A DNA stretch of 64,000 nt from Kalmusia sp. IMI 367209 (taxonomy: Eukaryota > Ascomycota > Dothideomycetes > Pleosporales > Didymosphaeriaceae), in NCBI GenBank assembly GCA_027946365.1, contig JAPEUQ010000007.1:1178001-1242000 (forward strand), in the 5' to 3' direction. A program made the position numbers and the translations under genes. The notes beneath the pieces are model-generated. The model was not told the DNA's origin, did not search any database, and saw nothing but the letters and a program-made list of their open reading frames with translations. Positions 24,472 through 35,398 of this stretch are shown here, in pieces (position 1 is the stretch's first letter; each line of letters opens with the position of its first letter).

Positions 24472-25479
24472 ATGGCATCATTTTTCACTTTACCTCTCGA
24501 ACTGAGAGAATACATCTACGAAGAAGTCTTCAGCTCTTTCATCGTACGCCACGGCTTCCGCACCAGCTCCTCCAACCGCACCGCTCTCTTACAAACTTGC
24601 AAACGAATCCATCATGAAGCATGGCGACACCTCCCTCTGAATGTACGCTTCCACTTCCGGGGCACTGAGACAATGCTGGAAACCCTCTTGAATGCCAACC
24701 AGGCTGTGGTCACACGGATACGTCACATTCGCATCAAATCTTTCCCCTTTCCTCTATATAACAGCGGGAGGCCAGACTACTATCCGACATATTACTTCTG
24801 CAATGCTTTAAAATTGCTTCCCGGCCTACATCTCGAGCAACTCATCATCGAAGACAGCTTCCACGGCTTTGGCCTGGTGGATACCTGGAGAGACATAGTC
24901 ACGTACTTCGACATCGAGAGCCTTATCAAGTGCGAGGCGTGGAAAGAGCTCATCTACATCACGCCCAATACCGACTTCATTGCTTCTGGGTACGATCATC
25001 GGCGGAAGAGAGTCGCCCAACCGGAGAACTGGGATGCGCTGCTGAAAGGAAAGGACGGTGAGAAGTCAGGAGCTGAGGTCCAGTTGTGGATCATGCCAGA
25101 GAGTAGCAGCGGGTTGGCGCATGAGAACGTAAAACCCCGCCTCTGGTCTGCAAAGCCTGGCCATGAAGTCATTGATGACTGGACCATTGCTGGGCCGGAA
25201 CAGGACCTTAAGGGCGAGGTCCGTATCGTGGCGAGGAGAGGGAAACGGGCGAATGTTATTCAAACTGGTCTGACCGAGACGAAAACGTGGAAAGAGCTCA
25301 AGAACAAGGAAGGAGGGTTCGAACGATCGGGTAAGTGGCAGTAAGATCCTGAAGCACATTTACTAATTTGGTCTGCAGATTGGACACCGTACTATAATGA
25401 CATGGCGGATGCCATCGGATGGATATACGGCGGCTGGGGTCGTCGTATGCAACTAGCAAACGCAGCACTCAACTACTGA
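24472..25479 (+). CDS. F-box-like fungal protein
   Basis: The start at 24472 is preferred over an upstream non-ATG extension because of its CACCATGG context. Exon 1 (24472-25330) and exon 2 (25379-25479), joined across a 48 bp intron with GTAAGT donor and CTAAT branch point, give 319 aa. The N-terminus MASFFTLPLELREYIYEEVF is the short F-box-like motif common in large fungal families, followed by LLQTCKRIHHEAWRHLPLNV. The rest is a fungal-specific region without recognised catalytic residues. Without the splice the protein would end early; exon 2 supplies a Trp- and Tyr-rich tail (WTPYYNDMADAIGWIYGGWG). A role as an SCF adaptor is possible but not shown. Confidence 0.75.
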
Positions 25480-25837
25480 CCCACATGGCTCATCTACCAA
25501 GCAGACAATTAATCCAACCCAGATCTTGTGCGGCTCTTAGCATCATTCATCAACGATCCTTGGTTCTTGATGCGGTTTCCGATACGTCATACCAGTGCCG
25601 AACACGCGGTTGCAAGCACTTGTTTGCGGCTCAGGAGCCGGAAATTTAGCCCTACATTTGGGAATTCTTTATGTTGCGCGTCGTGGCGATTAGCCGCAAT
25701 GTGGCATCTCTGGAGTAATCTATGCGAGGCGGATCTGCGTCCCAAGACTTCGGGTTAGGTTTCCCATGTCGAATTTCAATGTTTTTAAGAGGGACCAACG
25801 CTCCGCTTGATGGCTTGTCTACCACGGGTAGGTAGGA
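25480..25837. other. Intergenic
   Basis: A short spacer between two plus-strand genes. Nothing is recognised. Confidence 0.35.
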
Positions 25838-27236
25838 ATGCTGTCGCAAAACCATGGTCGTGCATGTTTTACGGTCGCTTTATGTGTCGTGCTATTCTTC
25901 GCTCTTTTGAGATTCAAACACGGTGTTGGCGCAGCAGAGTCTGTCTTTTCCAGAAAACTGACGAATAACATCGCGAATGAAACGCTGGGGGTAAGTAGTA
26001 CCAATGTAGCAAGCTCCTGCACCGTCTCGAACCAAGTTTGCTTATGCACAATCAGTTCGAGAAAATCTTCGTAGTGAATGCGCCGTGGAGAACAGATCGG
26101 AAAGATGCGATGTCTTTGGCTGCTTCTTATAGCAGGTTAAAACTGGACTGGGTTGATGGAGTCGATGCGGAGTCGATCCAAGAGAAGGCGTATCCCCCTG
26201 GATTTCATCGACAGATGAGCCCTGGGAATCTGGGGAGTTGGCGGGCACACATGGATGCCATGCGAGAGTAAGTCGGTGGTGTCCTTGTAGTACTGTATTG
26301 CTTCGTCACTTCGTATGCTGTTGGCTTTCTTTGTATCAAAGGTTGGCACAACAGATGGAGGCTACTTGTTTGGTGCTGCGGAAGTTCGGGATGCCGGTGC
26401 TAAGCTTCTAACAGAATCATTGTTCGAAATATTTCTACAGCACTGATACTCGAAGATGATGTTGACTGGGACATCCGCATCCGCACACAGCTCCATTTCT
26501 TCGGCCAAGCGACGCGCAGGCTTCCTATCCTAACACAAGAGCTAAGAAATGAGTTGCAAGGTCACCCTCCTTCCTTTGAGAATAAGAAGCAAAGTCCCGT
26601 CGAGCTCGCAAACGCTCCTCCATCGCCCTCCCACCCATCGACCCCACAATCCCCGTCAGCCCCTACGGTCGCGACTGGGATGTGCTCTGGATAGGCCACT
26701 GCGGTGCTGACCTCCCAGTGCCCTCAGCAACACATCCAAACCGCCTCATGCTCTTAGACGACCCCACAGTCCCCGATCCAAAATACCTCCGCCTAAGAGA
26801 ATCCGCACCCTCAGATACAATCGCAACACTCTACCCCCCACACACCCGCGTCTACCATTCTACCTCCAATCGTACCCTCTGCACCCTCGCCTACGCCGTC
26901 ACTCAGCGCGGCGCGCGCAAGATTCTCTACGAATTGGGCATCCGGGACCTTTCTAAGGGCTACGACTTCGCCCTGTCAGATTACTGTGGAGGGTTGGTGA
27001 AGCGTGCGAGGACTGAGACGGGAGAGGAGGTAGGCGCGGAAAGGCGCTTGGATTGTCTGACTGTGCAGCCTCCGCTTTTCAGCCATTTTTGGGGGGAAAA
27101 GGGCAGTAGTGATATTCAGGGGTTGGGCGGTGGAGGGAGGCCGGAGGTTGGGAGCCGGTATGTGCAAAGGAGTGTGAGGGGAAACTTGGAAGGATTGGTG
27201 GAGGGAGGGAAGGTATTCGAGCAGTGGAGCGAATGA
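25838..27236 (+). CDS. Glycosyltransferase family 25-like type II membrane protein; structure uncertain
   Basis: Exon 1 (25838-25990) encodes a signal anchor (CFTVALCVVLFFALL), so a Golgi or ER luminal enzyme is expected. Exon 2 (26056-26267) starts FEKIFVVNAPWRTDRKDAM, the family's sugar-nucleotide strand, and includes LGSWRAHMDAMRE. The next exon (from 26415) holds ALILEDDVDWD, the acidic metal-binding motif. Downstream sequence PYGRDWDVLWIGHCGADLP is clearly the same family but in another register. Either a 44 bp intron with weak sites (26561-26604, donor GTCACC, phase-compatible; total about 380 aa) or a frameshift lies between. The C-terminal part (CGGLVKRA, PPLFSHFWGEKGSSDI) is normal. 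Donor and acceptor sugars are unknown. Confidence 0.75.
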
Positions 27237-28515
27237 TTAAAGACAAAAGTGTGGATCTTATCACAAATGATGGTGCATTGGTGCGCCAGAGTTTCTGGAG
27301 AATCCATAAAGTGATGTAATTAACCCCTTGCAGATATCCGCAGTAGCCGTCCTTTTTGAAAGAGTGAGCTATGGGTCGGTCCGTCGGATTGTGGCGTTGG
27401 CTTTGACTTCGGGCTTTTGGCTCCGAAAGACAAAGGAACGAAAGACTTGTATCAAACAAATATATGCGGACGGATTTGCTCGGAGTGTCTCGATATTGTT
27501 CGATACGGTCCGTAGCCACCAAGCCACCTCTTCTCGGAGAGCATTGCGATGGTCTTTTTCATTCTCCCAAGAAATCTTGCATGAGGCCTGGCTGTCAGGG
27601 CTTGAATGAGCCTCATGGCTCTAGGAGGGTCGAGGGGCTAGTATGAATTACTGGCGTGGATCGGCGGGGGCATCTTGGATTAATGTGAAAGATACCCACA
27701 TTCTAACGTTGTTTGAGCCCAATGTGAGAAATCTTCGTAGTAGTCACAGGGTGGCTCAGTCGAGGAGTACAAGATAGGAGACATGCTACCAGGGCGAGGC
27801 CTGGTGATTGGCGGTGTTGCAGGCTTGCACCGCCACCTGGGCCCAGGCAAGCAGCCAAACCTCAGTGCTCCTTGTAGAGACGATGATCCGCGACGCATCG
27901 ATGATGAAGTGATGGAGGAAAGGAAACCCTGATTGGGACGTATCGTCTCATTCGCCCCAATTTTCGAAAGGCGCCCTCGCCCGTGTAACGTGGACGGCTC
28001 CCAGTCCCGTGGCATCGCGCGCTCGAAGCGTGCACGCAAATGTGCAGCGCTGTACGCGCGTCCGTCCTTCGCACATGGGGAACGTATACAGAGCTTGTGC
28101 CAAGGTAGCGGTGTATTTTCCAAAACAACCTTGATGGTCCTTGCAGCGATCAATGTAGAAGAGCAAGGCTAGAACTGCGCTGCAGTTGCACAGCACAGCA
28201 TCATACCGAAGCTTTCCTTCCCAACATGTGTCGTACAATCACTTTCACCCGAGCACCGCACTTGCTCTTGTAGCGTTTGTTTGTGCCACCATGGGAAGGA
28301 AGCGCGCTTGACGACGCTGCTACCCAACAACTTGGGCGGTCTGGACGGTCTTTTCTCTCCTTCACTCCCAAAATTATCAACAGTACGCGGAGTCGCGCGA
28401 CCCAGGCCAGCCACTGTCTTGTAGCCCAGGTGCCTTCGCTCTTTTATCCAAGCTTCACTATCCAGCTTGTTATTCTCATCTCCATGCTTTAGCGCTCTGC
28501 TGCACTTCAACCACC
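27237..28515. other. Intergenic, about 1.3 kb
   Basis: Several overlapping short frames on both strands look like chance. A CT-rich stretch near 28350-28375 is probably part of the carboxypeptidase promoter. No gene or RNA is supported. Confidence 0.4.
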
Positions 28516-31500
28516 ATGGTGCGTCCGTCCCAAAGCTATTGTCCGGAGGCTGACCAACATGTAGTTCCAACTATCGCCCATCGTTTGTGCTTCGGTCCTG
28601 AGCCTTGCCGGCTGCTTCTCAGCTCAGCAATTGCCTCCGCCTACATCCTATGATACCGTTCTAAAGTCGCCAATTAACCCTAACATCACTATCTCATACA
28701 AAGAACCTGACCCTGGCACTTGCACCACGACTTTCACCTCGCAGAAACAGTATACAGGATACGTAGAATTACCACCCTATACGTTGGCACCGTACCAGCA
28801 AGCTTATCCCATCAACACATTCTTCTGGTTCTTCGAGGCCCGCAGCAATCCTGAGACAGCACCCCTCACCATTTGGCTTAACGGTGGACCGGGGTCCAGC
28901 AGCATGATTGGTCTCTTCCGTGAAGCCGGCCCTTGCGAGGTCGTACAGCTTCCTGATGGTTCATATGGCACCCAAGCGAATGTTTGGGGATGGGACCGCA
29001 GCTCCAATTTGCTCTTCTTCGACCAGCCCACTCAGGTTGGTCTCTCGTACGATCAGCTCGTGAACGTGTCAATGAATCTCCTTACCGACGAGATCATCGA
29101 ACCACCGAGGTCCCCTCCTCAAGATCTTCCACCGTGGTCTTTCCTTAATGGCACGCTCGCCACAGGCAATGGAAACAATACTCAAAATTCTTCCGTCATC
29201 GCAGCCAGAGCTGCTTGGCACTTCTTGCAAGGGTTCTTGTCTGCCTTCCCTCAGTACAACCCCGGTCAGCATCCCAATCGAACTGTGACCGAACCGGCGG
29301 GTATCAATCTCTTTACTGAAAGCTATGGCGGTCAGTATGGCCCCACATTCGCCGACTTTTTCGAGGATCAGAACGAACGCCGCCGCACGGGCGAACTCCC
29401 TGTCAACAACACTCTAGAGATCAAGCTTGCATCGCTCGGTATCATCAACGGTATCGTGGATACGCTTATTCAGACGCCCGCCATGGCTTCGTTTGTGTTC
29501 AATAACACATATGACGTGCAAGGTATGACACAAACAGATTACCTCAATCTTCTCAGCAACTTCAAAAGGCCGTCCGGATGTCAGGATTTGGGCAATCAAT
29601 GCCATGCCCGAGTCACTGCTGGAGCCTTCGAGGGCAAGAATCTCGACGCAGAGACGACAAGTATTTGTGCAAAAGCCAGCGATGCATGCTGGTATATTCA
29701 AGGCAAGGCCCTCCAGCTATCTGGACGGAGCCCCTACGATATTCGTGTCACACCTCCCAACTCCTTCCCGAGCTACGCATACCTCGAATATCTGAACAGT
29801 GCCGATGTTTTACAGTCTATTGGAGCGAAGGTCAATTTCACAGAGTCCAATCCTCAAGTCTTCCAAGCTTTCGACCAAAGTGAGTCTTTTGACATGTCTC
29901 TCGTGCTGATATATGTTGACATGCGATAGCTGGTGACGATGTACGCGGAACTCAGATTCAAGAATTAGCTGACCTGCTTGCACGGGGAGTTCGAGTTGCT
30001 TTTATCTACGGCGACGCGTAAGTAAACTAACTCTATATAGTTACGTCTAGTGCTTATTTCTCATCAGAGACATCATTTGCAATTGGATCGGAGGCGAAGC
30101 CGTCTCTCTTGCCGTAGCCCGCGAGTCGCCTTCTCATGCTGCGTTTCCCGCCGCTGGGTATGCTGACATTATTGCGAACACCTCATATGTTGGTGGGCAC
30201 GTTCGTCAATTTGGTAATTTGTCTTTCTCCCGCATTTTTGATGCTGGACATACGGTTCCTTCGTACCAAGGAGAGACTGCGTTCGAGGTCTTCTCTCGGA
30301 TCGTTGAAGGAGATGATATCGGCATGGGTCGAAAGGTTGATCTATCCACGTTTGGTACCCAAGGACCTGCCAATTCTACGCGCAAGAACAAAGTCCTACC
30401 ACAGCCTAAAAACACTTGCTGGATTCGCGCTATCACCGACACGTGCACCGAGGAGCAACAGCAAGACATGTCCAGAGGCTTGGGCATTGTCAAGAACGGG
30501 CAATGGTTCGCTCATTCTACCGATTATACACCTCCGTCCTCCCAGGTAGTTTCCATCGGTAGGCCAGGAAAACCGCCGGCGGATGAGCCCACAGGTAGTC
30601 CGCGCAAAGAGAGATCTACAACCGCTTCCAGTGTTCCGCTAACTGGTGTCTTCACTGCCACTGCTACGCCGACCCCATCTTCTGGTGCTTCTAGACTACT
30701 GTTCCGTGTCCAGACAAGACAGCGTCGCCAGGTTGCGCCAGTAGCCCCACCCGTAGCAGTTTCTAGCGGCCTCGGTGAAACAGCTTCAGGTGTAAAGAGA
30801 GGACTCATTGGAGGGATTGCTGCCGTCGGCGGGCTTTTGCTATTGTGAGTTCTGAAGACGCTCACGCATACATAGAGCCCCTGAAAATATACACACATCT
30901 CAATCTATTCATTCCACCACGCCAAAAGAGCATACAGATTTACTAAACCAATTCTTTCTAGACTTACCACTCTGGCAAGCTGCTGCCTCGGATGGCGCCG
31001 TCATCGATCTCGAAAACACGATCGCAAATTCATGGGCGGTCCTCGACATACACTCGCAGGTTTGCCTATTTCTGAACCGAAGATCGCGCCTGTGCCATAT
31101 GACATTGAAAGAGAGCTACCACCTTTTGATCGCCGTCCAAGTCGTCGCCTTAGTGCGCCAATGGAGCCTATCCCTGAAGCAAACTCTCCCCGGCCCAGTG
31201 AAGACCGTCGCATTGGCGAACATCCTGATGAGACAAATTCAATCCGGGAGCAGGCGCCGCCTCTACTCGTGCAGCGCAATGCGGACCCATCAGGCCCCAC
31301 ACCTTCAAAGCACCCTGCGGAAGAGCCCCCAGTCAGTCGCGAGTCTTCCCCTAAACCTGTACTATCGTCACGCAAATCGACTCCGCCGCCAGAGCAGCCA
31401 GCGTCTCCAAACCCGGCACCTAACCCTCAACCAAAAGAGCCTACGCCCCCAGAACCGGTGCCCACTACGCCAGTTCAGCGCTCAGTCTCTCTTCCATCTG

Positions 31501-31655
31501 AAGAAAAGCCTTCAGAAGCCGCTTCGCCACCAGAGCCTGCGCCTTTATCTGAGCCAGATACTAGCTCTGACAGAAAACCATCTCTTCTCAAGCGCATTCG
31601 CTCTGGCTTTCAGCATGACAATGATCTGAAAGCGAAAGCACATAGCCTCTTCTGA
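28516..31655 (+). CDS. Membrane-anchored serine carboxypeptidase (S10) with long cytosolic tail
   Basis: Five exons: 28516-28518 (the ATG alone), 28565-29879, 29930-30017, 30068-30844 and 30962-31655, with introns of 46, 50, 50 and 117 bp; 958 aa. After the first splice the protein starts MFQLSPIVCASVLSLAGCFS, a signal peptide. S10 marks are LNGGPGSSSMIGLF (oxyanion hole), TESYGGQYGP (nucleophile Ser254), YGDADIICNW (catalytic Asp near 470) and DAGHTVPSYQ (His530). There are many N-glycosylation sites. At about 715-737 a membrane helix, built across the last intron, is followed by RRHRSRKHDRK and a Pro/Ser/Glu-rich cytosolic tail of about 220 residues. The topology recalls Kex1, but the catalytic half is closer in look to the secreted S1-type carboxypeptidases. 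A Golgi, endosome or vacuole location is inferred. Confidence 0.9.
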
Positions 31656-33448
31656 CGGCTCACTGATATTGAAGGAATACTTGAGATGATTGTGAGTGTT
31701 CTGAGTTTTATTTACGTGCAGCATGAGCGCTTGAGCAGGGTGAAGTGTGGGACGTAATTCCGGCGACGGGTTGATCCGTTAGCTGTGGGCGTTTCTTTGT
31801 AGATTTGGTGGATATGCTGGGGAGCATCAAGGTAGGAAACTGTGTTGATTGCGCAATGAAAGCGTCTAGGAAGCAGTGGTGTTAGTACTGGTGTCTTGTT
31901 CGTATGATACGCAACCCAAAAAATGATATTGAATTTCCTCATTGTACGTGCAAGTCTTGGTCGTCTTCGACTTTAATTACTGCAATTACTATGATGTGTC
32001 TAGGATACAATCGTAGTAACTGGATATCGTCACAATAATCTAGCGTTTCTACAAGCCACAATACTTCGACGGAAGTCCGAGGACCCATTGTGGGTGGAGT
32101 TACCCAGAATCACGGGATACAAACAAGAGTGGTCCTCAACTTGCATGCTATGACTACATTACCTTCTCAACAGCTTGCAATCTTACCACCCAAAAAATTT
32201 CCAGACCGATGTACCTCTCGAGGTTATTTTTGTGAATGACCCAGCCTTGTCATCATCGCGCGACACGAAATCTGACTCTGCATTCACCAAGCGCGTGTCA
32301 GAAAAGCCACGACGCCGCGCCCGCTTCCTCGATCGTGCCCCCCAGCGCCTCGCTCCACCTTTCCCCCTCCGGCGAATAAACATGACCAAGCCAATCGCCC
32401 AGACAATACGCTCCTTCCCGTAACGGGATCGCAAAGCTTGCCTGAAATCTGCGCTCGCTCGACGGACACAAGCGTTCACGCAAGGTCCCCACCCAGGGCA
32501 ATAAAGCAGCAACTCCGCGATCTGCTCCACGGACAGTCCAGCACGCTGCGGAGCGATCCACGGGATGGAACCGGCGTGCAGCTCGGTCGGTGACACCTCC
32601 CGCACGCAGAGCAGCTCCATCGAGAAAAGCCTACCTACACCGTTCGCGCACTGCTTACCCCCGCAGGACCATGCAGCTTTCCCCCTTCCCTCCTTCCCCT
32701 CGTCGTCGACGGACAGCTCGCCGCGGAGATCGTGGGCCCCTTCCCCTCTGCGCGGAAACTCCACGCAGACACGCCCGATGTCTCGCCGCCTGGCGGCCGC
32801 CAGGTGTGTCCGGCCTTGCGCTGATCTCCTTCCAAATCGACGAGCGTCGCTCCTCAGCGTGCATTTCGATCGACTCGCGCTGCTATGTCTGGTGGGGGTC
32901 GTGTGATCGAGGGGGGCCTATAGTCCAGATGTTATTGTGTGTGCGTAGGTAGCTTGTGTGTAAGATCAATTGGTCGCACGAGCTCGGCCGGCCGGTAAGA
33001 GCGAGGGTCCGACGGACGAAGTGCGGAGGGTCGGGCCTCGCGAACGTGGACTATACGAAGCGGTGAAGAAAATTTTTTTAGTTTTAGCTTGTAGAACGGT
33101 GTGCGGAAGGGAGAATGGGGCGTGGTAGCTCAGGTATGGATGGTAAATGACTTGATTCAAGGAATAGCTACGTGTGGTAGGGGTATAAGTCAATATGGAC
33201 AAGAAGCTGAACGAGGCGAACAAGCAAAAAAAAAAAAATGAAACCAAAAAAAATGCAAGATTGAGAAAGACAAGGAAATAGACCGTAAAGAGCAGAGAGC
33301 GGCTGTCGTACAAGCGTAGGAGCCAGCCTCAAAATATCACCCGTGAACGCCCAGTAAATGCCGCCCAAGTGCCAGATGGAAGCAAAACCTGCTCCAAACA
33401 CTAGTAAACAATACCCAAGAAGATAGACTGTAAACAAAATGCACGTTG
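31656..33448. other. Convergent intergenic region, 1.8 kb
   Basis: This lies between the 3' ends of convergent genes. It is GC-rich with overlapping frames on both strands at 32.2-32.9 kb (no convincing one), and AT-rich with A runs at 33.0-33.3 kb, including 13 A at 33226-33238. It is large for a 3'-3' spacer. Nothing else is recognised. Confidence 0.4.
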
Positions 33449-35398
33449 CTAAGCGGCTTGCTTTTCCTTGCGAAATATGCCTGCGAAAAGAGTGCGTAGA
33501 CCTTCGCTTTTGCGTCGCCCGTCTTTCTCCTTCTTCTCCTTCTTTTCTTTTGGCTTGTCCCGGCTCTTTGATCGTTCCTCTTTCCGTTTGGCCTTCTTCT
33601 TCTTATCATTGACAACCACTAAGCTGGTTGGGCGTGTCTTCAAGCCTCTGCCTTCTACCACGCCCGAATCCCATAAACCAGCGGTGGGCACTGGATCGTA
33701 CGCTGAGCGAGTCTTTTTAGCCCTGGGGTTTGATAAAGTTGGCGAGGGTAATGGATCAGCTGGTGACATGGGAGGCTCGATTGAAGGAATAGGCGAGAGC
33801 GGGTTACTGTCGGAGGAAAGCGTAGGTGGAGGAAGCAAGGCGAGCTCCTTGACGCGTAGAAGCTCTATGCTACGTTTGCTTTGGCGCTCTTCTTCCGTTT
33901 CGGGCACGGGTTGATCTTCAAGAGCGAGACCGAAGCGTTTTCGGAGGCTGCCATTTCTGAACAGATCTGAATTGCCAGTGGAGTTGGAACGGCGAGAGCG
34001 CGTTTTGATGGGTGAAGAGACCGGGGAGCCTATCTCAGACGCGGATGTTTTGCTGTGCAGGAATTGAGTATGTGTTCGAATGATTCGGGGAAGCGTGCGC
34101 TTGTTGTCGTCAATGGTAGAAGTAGGCGATGCGGAACGAGGCGAATCAATATATGTCATAGAAACAGTGCGACTGGGAGTTGCCCTGATGGTATTTGAGA
34201 GGGCAAGCGGTGGCGGGGCCGCCCCTTTTGAGTAAACAGAATAGGCTGGAGACCAATTCTCGCAAAAGGCAACCCATACGCCGGAGGCCACAATGAAGCG
34301 CCTCAGTGCATCGTCCGTCTCAATGGGGAGACGATCATCCTTTGTGTCCATGAAAGAGTTCATGTCGATGCTGGACGGGGTAGCGATGGGTGTAGGCAGA
34401 GTCGAAGATGGCACGCTCGGTGTCGGGGGAGAAGTGGCAGAAGGCATCATGTACGAGTCGCAAACTTCAATACGATCACGAGTCATGGTAGCAATGATTG
34501 GGTGGCGCCTGGAGTTTTGGCTGATGGTGCTGAAAGTGAACTTGCGGTCATCGGCGACGGGCGAAGCTTGCGAGCCGCTGGACATGGTCGACTGGCGGCG
34601 GAGATGCGGGGGCTTTGCTACCCAGCGCGACCTCAGCGTGAGGCCATGGTCGTCGGTGTAGAGAAACTCATATCCGCCATTGGGTGTCCTCGTCACCTCC
34701 CACGACTGGCCATTTTCCATGAGCACCTCGGTCTTGGTGACACCGCTCTTGTCTTCCTTGCCAGGACAGATGACGCCCACAACCTCCCTCGAGCCGAAGC
34801 GCTCCTCGTCCGACTTCTCTTCCTCATTGCTCTGGTACTCTTCGGCCTTGAGAATCAGCAGGTCCGAGGCAGTGAGCGACTTGCCGCGGTAGGTGCGGAC
34901 TTTGCAGCGGGTGGAGAAGGGAATGAAGATGGTGTAGGGAATGACCTCGTAGGCGGGCTTTGGGCGGCGCGAGGCAATGACCTGGTGGAGCTGCAGGACG
35001 ACCTTGGGGCGGATGTGCAGCTTCCCCCGGGGATGCGGCGGCTGGGCGAGCTTGTAGATGGTCTTTGGGCGTGCGGTCCGCCTCCTGGGCTTCTCGCCGG
35101 TCGAGGTGCCGCTGCTGGTGGAGGCACGGCGCGAGGTAGCAGGCGAGTTGGGGGCGCCCGAGTCGGCTTTCATGGGCAGGTTCGGTTTGGGGAGGGTGGA
35201 GTCGTCGGAGCCATCGGTGAGCAGGTCGGTCTTGTCGGGTTGGAGACGGGAAGGCGTGAGGCTCTGCTGGCGCAGGAGCGACCCGAGGATGGAGAGAGGC
35301 ATCTGGAGGGCCGGGCAGGCGCCATTCGCGGCCGTCGAAGGTGGTGCAAGGCGCGGCGGAGAGTGATAGTGGTCGGCAGCCAGCATGTCCAGATGCAT
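33449..35398 (-). CDS. Conserved fungal protein of unknown function with basic tail
   Basis: A single exon from ATG 35398 gives 649 aa; an in-frame extension upstream lacks an ATG. Residues about 90-290 look folded (KLHIRPKVVLQLHQVIASRR, YTIFIPFSTRCKVRTYRGKS, SREVVGVICPGKEDKSGV), with beta-strand-like alternation. A second conserved-looking block, LRRFIVASGVWVAFCENWSP, lies near residue 390. The rest is Ser/Pro-rich and probably disordered. The last 60 residues are strongly basic (KKKKAKRKEERSKSRDKPKE) and end GLRTLFAGIFRKEKQAA, which could bind membranes or nucleic acid. No signal peptide or membrane helix is present. I do not recognise a named domain. Confidence 0.8.
   Translation of the reverse strand: MHLDMLAADHYHSPPRLAPPSTAANGACPALQMPLSILGSLLRQQSLTPSRLQPDKTDLLTDGSDDSTLPKPNLPMKADSGAPNSPATSRRASTSSGTSTGEKPRRRTARPKTIYKLAQPPHPRGKLHIRPKVVLQLHQVIASRRPKPAYEVIPYTIFIPFSTRCKVRTYRGKSLTASDLLILKAEEYQSNEEEKSDEERFGSREVVGVICPGKEDKSGVTKTEVLMENGQSWEVTRTPNGGYEFLYTDDHGLTLRSRWVAKPPHLRRQSTMSSGSQASPVADDRKFTFSTISQNSRRHPIIATMTRDRIEVCDSYMMPSATSPPTPSVPSSTLPTPIATPSSIDMNSFMDTKDDRLPIETDDALRRFIVASGVWVAFCENWSPAYSVYSKGAAPPPLALSNTIRATPSRTVSMTYIDSPRSASPTSTIDDNKRTLPRIIRTHTQFLHSKTSASEIGSPVSSPIKTRSRRSNSTGNSDLFRNGSLRKRFGLALEDQPVPETEEERQSKRSIELLRVKELALLPPPTLSSDSNPLSPIPSIEPPMSPADPLPSPTLSNPRAKKTRSAYDPVPTAGLWDSGVVEGRGLKTRPTSLVVVNDKKKKAKRKEERSKSRDKPKEKKEKKEKDGRRKSEGLRTLFAGIFRKEKQAA

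Noticed and set aside
32183..32764. 193-codon minus-strand frame in the convergent spacer
   Set aside because: Arg/Gly-rich, competes with frames on the plus strand, no domain and no splice support.
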